This document shows, piece after piece, positions 54,805-63,101 of a stretch of 64,000 nt of DNA. Both the position numbers and the translations under genes were made by a program. The stretch spans positions 741,955 to 805,954 of the forward strand of contig NZ_RBWY01000001.1 in assembly GCF_003634275.1 (NCBI RefSeq). Reading direction: 5' to 3'. This DNA comes from Orbus hercynius. GTDB taxonomy: Bacteria > Pseudomonadota > Gammaproteobacteria > Enterobacterales > Orbaceae. The notes under the pieces were generated by a model. That model was not told the origin of the DNA, did no database searches, and saw only the letters and a list, made by a program, of their open reading frames with translations. Every line of letters starts with the position of its first letter. Positions within the stretch are counted from its first letter, which is position 1.

Positions 54805-55318
54805 AAAACGCCTATTTATTAATACATCGCGTATAAATTGATTCATGCTAACGTGTTCATCCATATGATTATATACGGATTTAATAAACTTAGCATTATC
54901 TAACTCAATCACAAATCATACTGGCTTGTTAATGATTACAATGACATTATTGCCGTATTTTAGGACTCGCTATCATATGTTTAAAAAAAGGGCTGATTTT
55001 ACAGGCGTTATTATTTTTGCTATAATAGCACCTGTTTTTTTATAACTAAAAGGAATTATTTACGTTTTGCATTTTTTAAATAAAACGAATATTACAAATC
55101 ATACACAATTTATACCCACTCTTTTTTCGCCATTATTACACTGGCTAGTTGTTCGTTTTTATCGGCTTCAATTTATAACATCCGTGAATTAAAAAAATAT
55201 AACCAGAATTTTACGTTTGAGTAAATGATTTTAGCATCCTAACATTTTGTTTATAACACAGATCATAAAATGGTCTCATCGATCAAAATTTGAATAATAT
55301 TTTAGTGAGGTATCCCTT
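54805..55318. other. Gene-free stretch between epmC and proP
   Basis: About 510 bases between divergent genes. It contains a near-consensus rightward promoter (listed separately) and, 35 bases after the -10, an unsupported 41-codon frame from a TTG (55067-55192). I see nothing else beyond AT-rich sequence. Confidence 0.5.
54998..55026 (+). promoter_or_regulatory. Near-consensus sigma-70 promoter upstream of proP
   Basis: TTTACA (54998-55003), a 17-bp spacer and a perfect TATAAT (55021-55026). Transcripts would start near 55033 and give proP a leader of about 285 nt. Confidence 0.7.
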
Positions 55319-56815
55319 TTGAAAAAAATAATTAAAACTAAACCGTTAAATATTAACGACATTACTATTATTGATGATAGTAAACTTAAAAAAGCCATTA
55401 CTGCAGCCGCCTTAGGTAATGCAATGGAATGGTTCGATTTTGGTGTGTATGGCTTTTTAGCCTATGTATTAGGTCACGTGTTCTTCCCTACAGCTTCACC
55501 TAGCATTCAAATGATTGCTGCCCTAGCAACATTTTCGATTCCGTTTTTAGTGCGCCCATTGGGTGGGGTAGTATTTGGTCTTCTGGGTGATAAATTTGGT
55601 CGACAAAAAGTATTATCGATGACGATAATTATTATGGCGTTAAGTACTTTTTGTATTGGTCTTATTCCTGGTTATGTCACCATTGGTATTTGGGCGCCGA
55701 TTTTATTACTATTAGCTAAATTGGTTCAAGGTTTCTCGATTGGCGGCGAATACTCAGGCGCGGCGGTCTTTATCGCAGAATACTCACCCGATCGCAAACG
55801 TGGCTTTATGGGGAGCTGGTTAGATTTTGGTTCAATTGCTGGATTCTTATTAGGTGCAGGATTAGTGGTTCTGTTATCAAGCCTACTTGGTGATGCTATG
55901 TTCTATGAATGGGGTTGGCGTATTCCGTTTTTCTTAGCATTACCATTAGGTATTATTGGACTTTACTTACGTAATGCCTTAGAAGAAACTCCCGCTTTTC
56001 AGCAGCATATGGAAAATGAAGCTAAAAATGATGCAGATAAACCTGATCAACCGAAATTATCTGTAAAAGAGCTCATGGCAAAATATGGTCATAGCATTTT
56101 AATTTGTACCGGGTTAGTTGTTGTGACGAATGTTACCTATTACATGCTACTTACCTATATGCCAAGTTACCTATCACATAATCTTAATTACAGTACCGAT
56201 CATGGTGTACTTATTATCATCGCAATTATGGTCGGCATGTTGTTTGTCCAGCCCCTTATTGGTTTATTTAGTGATAAAGTCGGTCGTAGACCATTTATCA
56301 TTGCTGGTAGTGTTGGCTTGATTTTATTGTCTTACCCTGCCTTTATCATGATAAATAGTGATATGGTTGGTTTTATCTTTTTAGGATTATTAATTTTAGC
56401 GGTATTACTCAACTGCTTCATTGGTGTAATGGCATCTATTTTACCAGCAATTTTTCCAACCAATGTGCGTTACAGCGCGTTGGCTATTTCATTTAATATT
56501 GCAGTCTTAATTGCGGGGATTACTCCAACTGTCGCGGCTTGGTTAGTTGAGGAAAGTGGCGACTTGTACATGCCCGCTTACTATCTGATGTTTATCGCCG
56601 TGATTGGATTAATCACTGGACTAAAAATGAAAGAGACCGCAAACAAACCACTAAAAGGTGCACTACCGGCTGCATCTGATCGCAGTGAGGCGAAAGAAAT
56701 ATTATCGGAACACTTTGATAATATTGAGCAACGTATTGATGTGGTTGATGAACAAATTAAAGAGCTGCAAGAAAAGCGTCAAAATCTGATTGATCAGCAT
56801 CCAAAAATTAATTAA
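55319..56815 (+). CDS. proP: Proline/glycine betaine:H+ symporter ProP
   Basis: A 498-residue MFS osmosensing transporter, nearly the E. coli length (500) and similar throughout. NAMEWFDFGVYGFLAYVLG lies at the first segment; SPDRKRGFMGSWLDFGSIAGF and ETPAFQQH are further shared blocks. The C-terminal cytoplasmic tail forms the osmosensory coiled coil (NIEQRIDVVDEQIKELQEKRQNLIDQHP). It takes up compatible solutes at high osmolality. The start codon is TTG at 55319 with GTGAGG 8 nt upstream, which homology also supports. It is followed by a strong terminator. Confidence 0.97.
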   Translation: MKKIIKTKPLNINDITIIDDSKLKKAITAAALGNAMEWFDFGVYGFLAYVLGHVFFPTASPSIQMIAALATFSIPFLVRPLGGVVFGLLGDKFGRQKVLSMTIIIMALSTFCIGLIPGYVTIGIWAPILLLLAKLVQGFSIGGEYSGAAVFIAEYSPDRKRGFMGSWLDFGSIAGFLLGAGLVVLLSSLLGDAMFYEWGWRIPFFLALPLGIIGLYLRNALEETPAFQQHMENEAKNDADKPDQPKLSVKELMAKYGHSILICTGLVVVTNVTYYMLLTYMPSYLSHNLNYSTDHGVLIIIAIMVGMLFVQPLIGLFSDKVGRRPFIIAGSVGLILLSYPAFIMINSDMVGFIFLGLLILAVLLNCFIGVMASILPAIFPTNVRYSALAISFNIAVLIAGITPTVAAWLVEESGDLYMPAYYLMFIAVIGLITGLKMKETANKPLKGALPAASDRSEAKEILSEHFDNIEQRIDVVDEQIKELQEKRQNLIDQHPKIN

Positions 56816-56876
56816 CAAAGTCGTAGCACTTGAATAATGGCTCGCATTATCCAATCTATTCGATTAATGCAAAATA

Positions 56877-56919
56877 ATGCCCTAACTAGATGATAAATTT
56901 AGTTAGGGCATCTTTATTT
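56877..56919 (+). terminator. Rho-independent terminator after proP
   Basis: A 12-bp perfect stem (56877-56888 with 56900-56911, core ATGCCCTAACTA/TAGTTAGGGCAT) is followed by CTTTATTT. Confidence 0.88.
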
Positions 56920-57047
56920 ACCGCGTAATCTTTTCTTGCTAATGATGTATGCGAGTTGATTTTTCCAATATAATTAAAATAACTATTTGTATATCAAAAA
57001 TGAGCGTAACTTACTGATACTCATTTGTATTTTAAGTCACTTATTCA

Positions 57048-57446
57048 TTATTTACCTTGATATTGGGCATCAGTGACTTTTTCAAGCCATATCACTACTT
57101 GTTGATGTTGTGCCTCTTGTAAGGCAATATGCGTCATAAATTGTTGATCGCTAGCACCATGCCAGTGTTTCTCATTAGCGGCAATAATCACAACGTCACC
57201 GGGCTGAATTACTTGCTTGGCCTCGCCCCATTTTTGTACCCAGCCATAACCGGCTGTCACAATCAATATCTGCCCTAATGGATGAGTATGCCATGCAGTT
57301 CTTGCTCTTGGTTCAAACGTCACACTGCCGCCACTTACGGTACCTGGCGTGTGTTGACTAAATGGCATATCAATTCTGACTGTACCGGTAAACCACTCAT
57401 CCGGCCCGGTAGCAGAATGGTGCTGATCATTATGAATGATGTTCAT
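57048..57446 (-). CDS. Small cupin-domain protein
   Basis: A 132-residue single cupin. Motif 1 is RTAWHTHPLGQILIVTAGYG, with metal-ligand histidines in WHTHP; motif 2 is IQPGDVVIIAANEKHWHGA. Such proteins bind a metal and act as small dioxygenases, isomerases or sensors; the substrate cannot be told. It is divergent from an AraC-family regulator 175 bases away, which probably controls it. Homologous pairs of quercetinase-like cupins and AraC regulators are common in enterobacteria. Confidence 0.85.
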   Translation of the reverse strand: MNIIHNDQHHSATGPDEWFTGTVRIDMPFSQHTPGTVSGGSVTFEPRARTAWHTHPLGQILIVTAGYGWVQKWGEAKQVIQPGDVVIIAANEKHWHGASDQQFMTHIALQEAQHQQVVIWLEKVTDAQYQGK

Positions 57447-57620
57447 ATTATGTGAATGCTCATGTTGATTAATAATATGAATTACTGTAGTTAAAATTTA
57501 TCTAATATAATAGAGACAAAAAGACCAGATTTTTGCCTAATTATCTCAAACTGTTATTACCATGAACCATTATCTGTTAATATAATCGTCAGTTTTATTG
57601 CTATTTTGGCGGAGTAAGTC

Positions 57621-58538
57621 ATGATCATTCCTTTGCAACCCGAGTTATATGCCATTAATCATCAGTTAAAGCAACTCATGTTGATCTACCTGACTAAAAC
57701 AACTGATTATACCACGCCAATTGACAATTTAAGTCTGTTTCGTCGAGATGAAGCACAACCATGTTCGAGTTGCTTTTATCAACCGATGGTATCCATCATT
57801 GTACAAGGTTCTAAGCTCTCTTTAATTGGTTCAAAGCAGTACAGCTACCAGGCTGGCGATTGTCTTCTTACGGCGGTTGATGTACCGGCTATCAATACCA
57901 TGACTGATGTGTCGCCTCAGTCACCATTTTTATCACTAGCGCTATATCTAGATAAAGATATCATTAATCAATTAATTAGTGATTTTCCGCAGCTTTCATT
58001 AATACCACCTCAGCCTTTTGAAGGTATGTTAGTCACTAAAGTGGAACTGGGTATACTCAGTGCCTTTGTACGCTTGATACAACTATTAGCAACACCTGAG
58101 CATATTGCTGCTTTAGCACCGCTCATTATCAAAGAGATTCATTATCTGTTACTGATAGGACCATTTGGTCAGCAGTTACGTTCAATTAATACTGCTGGCA
58201 CCCAAAGCCATCATATTGCGAAAACGATTAATTGGCTTAAAGTACACTATAAACAGCCCATTGTTGTTGAAGAATTAGCCCAACAAGCCAATATGGCGCT
58301 ATCCACCTTTCATCGGCATTTTAAATACGTCACCACGCTTACGCCGCTACAGTATCAAAAAAAATTGCGTCTGTACGAAGCCCGTCGTTTAATGTTATCT
58401 GAAAATAATACGGCAAACCAAGCTGGATTGGCTGTCGGTTATGAAAGTATTACGCAATTCAATCGAGAATATAAACGATTATTTAACGCACCGCCACATA
58501 GCGATATTATGCGAGTTAGGCAGGTGGTTAACAGGTAA
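57621..58538 (+). CDS. AraC-family transcription regulator
   Basis: A 305-residue regulator. The N-terminal half is an AraC-type N-terminal sensing domain (LSLFRRDEAQPCSSCFYQPMVSIIVQGSK, then YQAGDCLLTAVDVP), the type found in E. coli YqhC. The C-terminal two helix-turn-helix units span about 205-300 (VVEELAQQANMALSTFHRHFK and AGLAVGYESITQFNREYKRLF). The divergent cupin gene is its likely target. In E. coli YqhC activates an aldehyde reductase gene; whether the signal here is similar is unknown. Confidence 0.88.
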   Translation: MIIPLQPELYAINHQLKQLMLIYLTKTTDYTTPIDNLSLFRRDEAQPCSSCFYQPMVSIIVQGSKLSLIGSKQYSYQAGDCLLTAVDVPAINTMTDVSPQSPFLSLALYLDKDIINQLISDFPQLSLIPPQPFEGMLVTKVELGILSAFVRLIQLLATPEHIAALAPLIIKEIHYLLLIGPFGQQLRSINTAGTQSHHIAKTINWLKVHYKQPIVVEELAQQANMALSTFHRHFKYVTTLTPLQYQKKLRLYEARRLMLSENNTANQAGLAVGYESITQFNREYKRLFNAPPHSDIMRVRQVVNR

Positions 58539-58573
58539 AGAGCCAGAAAACGTCCTGACTCTATAGTAGTTTT
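58539..58573 (+). terminator. Weak terminator between the araC-type gene and ppsA
   Basis: AGAGCCAG (58539-58546) pairs with CTGACTCT (58555-58562) with one mismatch, and a run of six T follows nine bases later. It separates convergent genes. Confidence 0.45.
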
Positions 58574-60955
58574 TTATGAATGTGCTGAGTTAGCAATAAA
58601 TAACCATGTATCAATGACCGTATCAGGGTTAAGTGATAAGCTATCAATTCCTTGTTCAACTAGCCACTGGGCAAAGTCTGGATGATCTGATGGCCCTTGA
58701 CCACAAATACCAATGTATTTGTTGTGTTTTTTACACGCTTTAATCGCCATAGATAGCATCGCTTTAACCGCTGGATTACGTTCATCAAATGTGGCAGCAA
58801 TAGGCCCACCACTATCACGATCGGTACCAAGTGTCAGCTGAGTCATATCATTAGAGCCGATAGAAAAGCCATCAAAGTAAGTTAAAAATTCCTCAGCAAG
58901 CACCGCATTGGCAGGCAGCTCACACATCATCATTACGCGTAAACCATCTTTGCCACGTTCAAGGCCATTTGCGACTAAAATATCACTCACTTGAGCAGCC
59001 TCACTCACGGTGCGAACAAACGGGATCATAATTTCCAGATTTTTTAAGCCTAATTGGTTACGGACAATTTTGATCGCTTCACACTCAAGCTCGAAGCATG
59101 GTTTGAAAAATGGTGAAACATAACGCGCAGCGCCTCTAAAACCAAGCATTGGATTCTCTTCATGCGGTTCATATAATGGACCGGCGATCAAATTCGCATA
59201 CTCATTAGACTTAAAATCAGAGGTACGTAAAATCACCCGCTTAGGGTAAAATGCACCGGCAATCATCGCAATACCTTCTGCTAATTTTTGCACGTAAAAA
59301 TCACGGGCAGAAGCATACCCCGAAATACGCTCACTAATCGCTTCTTTCAAATCAGCAGGTAAAGTATCAAATTCTAGCAATGCTTTGGGGTGAATACCAA
59401 TTTGCTTATTGATAATAAACTCCATTCTTGCCAGGCCAACCCCCTGGTTTGGTAGCTGGCTGAAATTGAAAGCAAGCTCTGGATTACCAATATTCATGTA
59501 AATATTCAATGGTATTTCTGGCATAGTACCAAGATCAATTTGCGTTTTTTCAATATCAAGAATGCCTTTATACACAAGGCCAGTATCGCCTTCACAGCAT
59601 GATGCCGTAATGAGATCACCTTCTTTGATAGTAGCCGTTGCATTACCACATCCAACAATGGCAGGAATACCCAGTTCACGTGCAATAATTGCCGCATGGC
59701 AAGTTCGACCACCTCGATTGGTCACAATCGCTGAGGCTTTCTTCATGATCGGTTCCCAATCCGGATCCGTCATGTCCGTCACCAGCACATCGCCAGATAA
59801 AATCTTATCCATATCACGAATATCATGGATAATTTTTGCTTTACCTTGACCAATTTTTTGACCGATTGCTCGTCCTTGGCAAACAACCTCTGACTTATTT
59901 TTGACATGATAGTGCGTCAGGCGATTTTTTGATTCTCGTGATTTTACGGTTTCAGGTCTTGCTTGTAAGATATAAAGCTTGCCGTCATGGCCATCTTTAC
60001 CCCATTCAATATCCATTGGCTGACCATAATGGTCTTCAATGATTTGCGCATAACGAGCAAGTTGTAAAATATCTTCATCGTTAATTGAGAATTGACCACG
60101 TAAGGCTTCATCAACATCCACTGTTTGAACCGATTTATTGGCAGCACCAGCGTCCGTAAATTCCATCTTTAATAATTTAGACCCTAAACCACGATGTAAA
60201 ATACAAGGATAACCCTGCTTTAAAAGCGTTTTATGTACGTAAAATTCATCAGGATTGACAGCGCCTTGTACCACTGTTTCGCCCAGTCCATAAGCTGAAG
60301 TAATAAATACCACTTTATCAAAGCCAGATTCAGTATCCATGGTAAACATCACGCCAGCGGCGCCAATATCACTGCGTACCATTTTTTGCACACCAACGGA
60401 TAACGCCACTTGCGCATGATCAAAATGTTGATGTTCACGGTACGAGATGGCCCTATCATTATACAGCGAAGCAAAAACATGCTTGATTGCTTCTTTTAAA
60501 TTATCAATCCCACGAATATTTAAAAACGTCTCTTGTTGTCCGGCAAAAGAGGCATCAGGTAAGTCTTCAGCCGTTGCTGAAGAACGCACAGCAACTGAAA
60601 AATCATTGCCATAATCGGCTTGCATAGTATGCCATGCTTCATGAATTTCACGCTCAAATTCAACCGTAAATTCAGTTTGCATAATCCAGTTGCGGATTTG
60701 TTTACCTGCGTTTGCCAGTTGATTCACGTCATCAATATTAACCGTGCTTAGGAGTGATGCAATACGTTTATCTAACTCATCTTGCGCTAAAAAAGCGCGG
60801 TATGCAGCAGCGGTTGTCGCAAAACCATTAGGAACTTGCACCCCTTTTGAATAGAGTTGACTAATCATTTCACCCAATGAAGAGTTTTTCCCGCCAACAC
60901 TTTCAACATCGTCTTTGCATAACTCGTTAAACCAAATTACGTTCTGCATAACCAT
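58574..60955 (-). CDS. ppsA: Phosphoenolpyruvate synthase PpsA
   Basis: A 793-residue gluconeogenic enzyme (pyruvate + ATP + H2O to PEP + AMP + Pi), the same length as in E. coli. The ATP-grasp N-terminal domain has VGGKNSSLGEMI and AVRSSATAEDLPDASFAGQQETFLN. The swivelling phosphohistidine domain has NRGGRTCHAAIIARELGIPAIVG. The PEP-binding barrel ends with SIGSNDMTQLTLGTDRDSG and ICGQGPSDHPDFA. AGGAG 7 nt upstream fixes the start at 60955. It is divergent from its regulator ppsR, with a CRP-like site between. Confidence 0.97.
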   Translation of the reverse strand: MVMQNVIWFNELCKDDVESVGGKNSSLGEMISQLYSKGVQVPNGFATTAAAYRAFLAQDELDKRIASLLSTVNIDDVNQLANAGKQIRNWIMQTEFTVEFEREIHEAWHTMQADYGNDFSVAVRSSATAEDLPDASFAGQQETFLNIRGIDNLKEAIKHVFASLYNDRAISYREHQHFDHAQVALSVGVQKMVRSDIGAAGVMFTMDTESGFDKVVFITSAYGLGETVVQGAVNPDEFYVHKTLLKQGYPCILHRGLGSKLLKMEFTDAGAANKSVQTVDVDEALRGQFSINDEDILQLARYAQIIEDHYGQPMDIEWGKDGHDGKLYILQARPETVKSRESKNRLTHYHVKNKSEVVCQGRAIGQKIGQGKAKIIHDIRDMDKILSGDVLVTDMTDPDWEPIMKKASAIVTNRGGRTCHAAIIARELGIPAIVGCGNATATIKEGDLITASCCEGDTGLVYKGILDIEKTQIDLGTMPEIPLNIYMNIGNPELAFNFSQLPNQGVGLARMEFIINKQIGIHPKALLEFDTLPADLKEAISERISGYASARDFYVQKLAEGIAMIAGAFYPKRVILRTSDFKSNEYANLIAGPLYEPHEENPMLGFRGAARYVSPFFKPCFELECEAIKIVRNQLGLKNLEIMIPFVRTVSEAAQVSDILVANGLERGKDGLRVMMMCELPANAVLAEEFLTYFDGFSIGSNDMTQLTLGTDRDSGGPIAATFDERNPAVKAMLSMAIKACKKHNKYIGICGQGPSDHPDFAQWLVEQGIDSLSLNPDTVIDTWLFIANSAHS

Positions 60956-61029
60956 AATATTTCTCCTATTTAATCGACTAGGCATTCTAGAAAATATTAA
61001 CAAGGTATTCAGCAAGCTCATGACGATTA

Positions 61030-61045
61030 CGTGAGCAAGATCACA
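61030..61045. promoter_or_regulatory. CRP-like binding site between ppsA and ppsR
   Basis: CGTGA-GCAAGA-TCACA matches the CRP core TGTGA-N6-TCACA at 9 of 10 positions. It lies 75 bases upstream of ppsA and 110 upstream of ppsR. CRP control would fit gluconeogenic use of PpsA; inferred from motif only. Confidence 0.6.
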
Positions 61046-61154
61046 TTATTTAATTTGAATAAGATGTTCAAGCCACAACAAAAATCAATATGTTATATTA
61101 GAAAGTTAAATACCATACCACCGACTTTTATAACTGCTCTATTTAGGATCTATA

Positions 61155-61979
61155 ATGGACTGCAAACGAACCGTTTTTTTTATTTCTGATCGTACCGGTG
61201 TCACTGTTGAGAATTTAGGCCACTCCTTGCTTAATCAATTTGAAGGTGTGGCACTTGATTGCTTTACCGTACCCTTTGTCGATTCAGTTGAGCGATCTCA
61301 CGCGGTATTAAATAAAATTAATATCATTGCCTCATTAACTCAGCAGCAAGTGATTGTGATATCAAGTCTAGTTAATCCCGAGCTTCGAGCCCTGTTTGAT
61401 CATCATGACCATATTGTTCATATGGACTTTTTTAGCACTTTTATGCCGCCGTTAGAACAAGCGTTAAACATGAGAGCGCGAATGATTGCGGGATTAACCC
61501 ACGGCATTGCCGATGAAAGGCGCTATGATGAACGAATGGAAGCAGTCAATTTTGCCTTAAGTAATGATGATGGTATTACTGAAAAGAACTATCATGCCGC
61601 CGATATTATTTTAATTGGTGTATCACGCTCAGGGAAAACACCCACTTGTTTATATTTGGCGCTGCAGTATGGTATTTTGGCGGCTAACTATCCGCTGACG
61701 CAAGATGATTTAGATCATAATCAAATTCCGAAGATGATCGCGCCATACCGCGATAAACTGTTTGGATTAACCATTGATTATAAGCGCCTTAGTCGTATCC
61801 GCGAAGAGCGTCGACCGCATTCCAAATATGCCAATCCACTCAATTGTGATTTTGAAGTTAGAACGGCTGAATCGCTATTTAAACGTTATAATATTCCTAA
61901 TTTATCGACCACTAACCGCTCGGTTGAAGAGTTAGCCGCCGCAATTATGCAAATGAAAAATTTATCTCGGCGCAGCTAA
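61155..61979 (+). CDS. ppsR: PEP synthase regulatory protein PpsR (kinase/pyrophosphorylase)
   Basis: A 274-residue DUF299-family enzyme. It inactivates PpsA by ADP-dependent phosphorylation and reactivates it by phosphate-dependent removal. The P-loop is GVSRSGKT (155-162). Other family blocks are FFISDRTGVTVENLGHSLLNQF at the N-terminus, THGIADERRYDERMEAVNFALSNDDG and KLFGLTIDYKRLSRIREERRPHSKYA. Close to the E. coli length (277). Divergent placement next to ppsA is the conserved arrangement and confirms the target. Confidence 0.96.
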   Translation: MDCKRTVFFISDRTGVTVENLGHSLLNQFEGVALDCFTVPFVDSVERSHAVLNKINIIASLTQQQVIVISSLVNPELRALFDHHDHIVHMDFFSTFMPPLEQALNMRARMIAGLTHGIADERRYDERMEAVNFALSNDDGITEKNYHAADIILIGVSRSGKTPTCLYLALQYGILAANYPLTQDDLDHNQIPKMIAPYRDKLFGLTIDYKRLSRIREERRPHSKYANPLNCDFEVRTAESLFKRYNIPNLSTTNRSVEELAAAIMQMKNLSRRS

Positions 61980-61980
61980 T

Positions 61981-62892
61981 CTATTCGCCAGAATTTGAAC
62001 GGGTCGTTTGCCGTGTTTGAGTATACAACTGTGCCAGTTGCTGAATCAATGCCGCTAATTGGCCATTGGTCGTTGGTTTCCAGATCGCCACAATATTTAA
62101 TATTGCGCCTTTATCCCACTGCTCACTATCAAAGCGACAGACTTTTTTATACGCATTAGTGAATAAATGGGTTGGTAACATACTCCAGCCCTGCTTTTCG
62201 TTGATGAGATCCTTTAATAATTCAATATTGGTGATGATTTGTAACTTGTCGGAGACTTTAATCATTTGGCTTAATTGCTGCGGTAAGCCAGCAAAGGGGA
62301 TCAATTGCTTGCTAGAGGCAAGCTCCAGTAATGAAACGCGCGCTATTTTTTTAGCAAAAAAATCCTGATGAGCGTAAATACCAAGTTCAATTGCCCCCAA
62401 GGCATACCATTGAAACTCGGCATTAATCATGCGGTTAACCGCTGGGTATATGCCAATATCGGCTTTTTCAGCCAACAGTTGCAGCTCCGCTTGTTGTCGA
62501 TCAATATTGAGTAGATTTAACTCCATATTTTGCTGAGCAAAAAATGCTATCAACTGTTTAATAAACGCGCTAGGAATAAAACAATCATAACAAATTGTCA
62601 AAGTTTGCTTCATCTGCTTAGGTAATTGCATGGCAAATTGATCAAAAATATGCGCCTGTTGTAAAAATAGACACGCTTGTGTATAGAGCTGTTTGCCTTC
62701 GTCGGTTAAGACTAATGGTTTTTTAGAGCGGACGAACAGCTCATAACCTAAATTGATTTCAAGCGTACTAATTAATTCACTAATTGTGGTGCGATTTTTG
62801 TGTAATTTTTTCGCTGCTAATAGCACATTATTGGTTTCACAAACGGCCACAAAAGCTTCAATTTGCGCGACAGTAAAATGAATCTGCGACAT
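61981..62892 (-). CDS. LysR-family transcription regulator
   Basis: About 303 residues. The N-terminal winged helix reads IEAFVAVCETNNVLLAAKKLHKNRTTISELISTLEINLGYELFVRSKKPLVLTDEG, the LysR DNA-binding signature. An effector-binding domain follows (about 95-295). The start is uncertain. I place it at the ATG at 62892 (MSQIHFTVAQIE), which is normal for LysR proteins, although no ribosome binding site is obvious; a longer frame reaches 62979. It is tail-to-tail with ppsR (1 base apart). Its target may be the divergent serine hydrolase gene at 63102. Confidence 0.88.
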   Translation of the reverse strand: MSQIHFTVAQIEAFVAVCETNNVLLAAKKLHKNRTTISELISTLEINLGYELFVRSKKPLVLTDEGKQLYTQACLFLQQAHIFDQFAMQLPKQMKQTLTICYDCFIPSAFIKQLIAFFAQQNMELNLLNIDRQQAELQLLAEKADIGIYPAVNRMINAEFQWYALGAIELGIYAHQDFFAKKIARVSLLELASSKQLIPFAGLPQQLSQMIKVSDKLQIITNIELLKDLINEKQGWSMLPTHLFTNAYKKVCRFDSEQWDKGAILNIVAIWKPTTNGQLAALIQQLAQLYTQTRQTTRSNSGE

Positions 62893-63101
62893 CACAACAA
62901 CCATTAAAATAATGATGGGTTTCCCCACATTAACGGATTTGAAAAAAAATACAATCCTTCTTACCATGATCATGACCAATAAATTTAATCATTTATTTGT
63001 ATTTAGTTTGAATAATGGGATAGCCGTTTAATCATCGGCCTTAAGGTTGGTGTTGCCGAGCGGTGAACAATGACTAAAATTGAAATTGATGGTGGGTAAA
63101 A

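Noticed and set aside
55067-55192. 41-codon frame between the proP promoter and proP
   Set aside because: The TTG start is 12 bases from the nearest AAGGA and the product is low-complexity AT-driven sequence; not called as a gene.
61190-61202. Near-matS GTACCGGTGTCAC inside ppsR
   Set aside because: Two mismatches in an invariant half-site; only exact matches were called.
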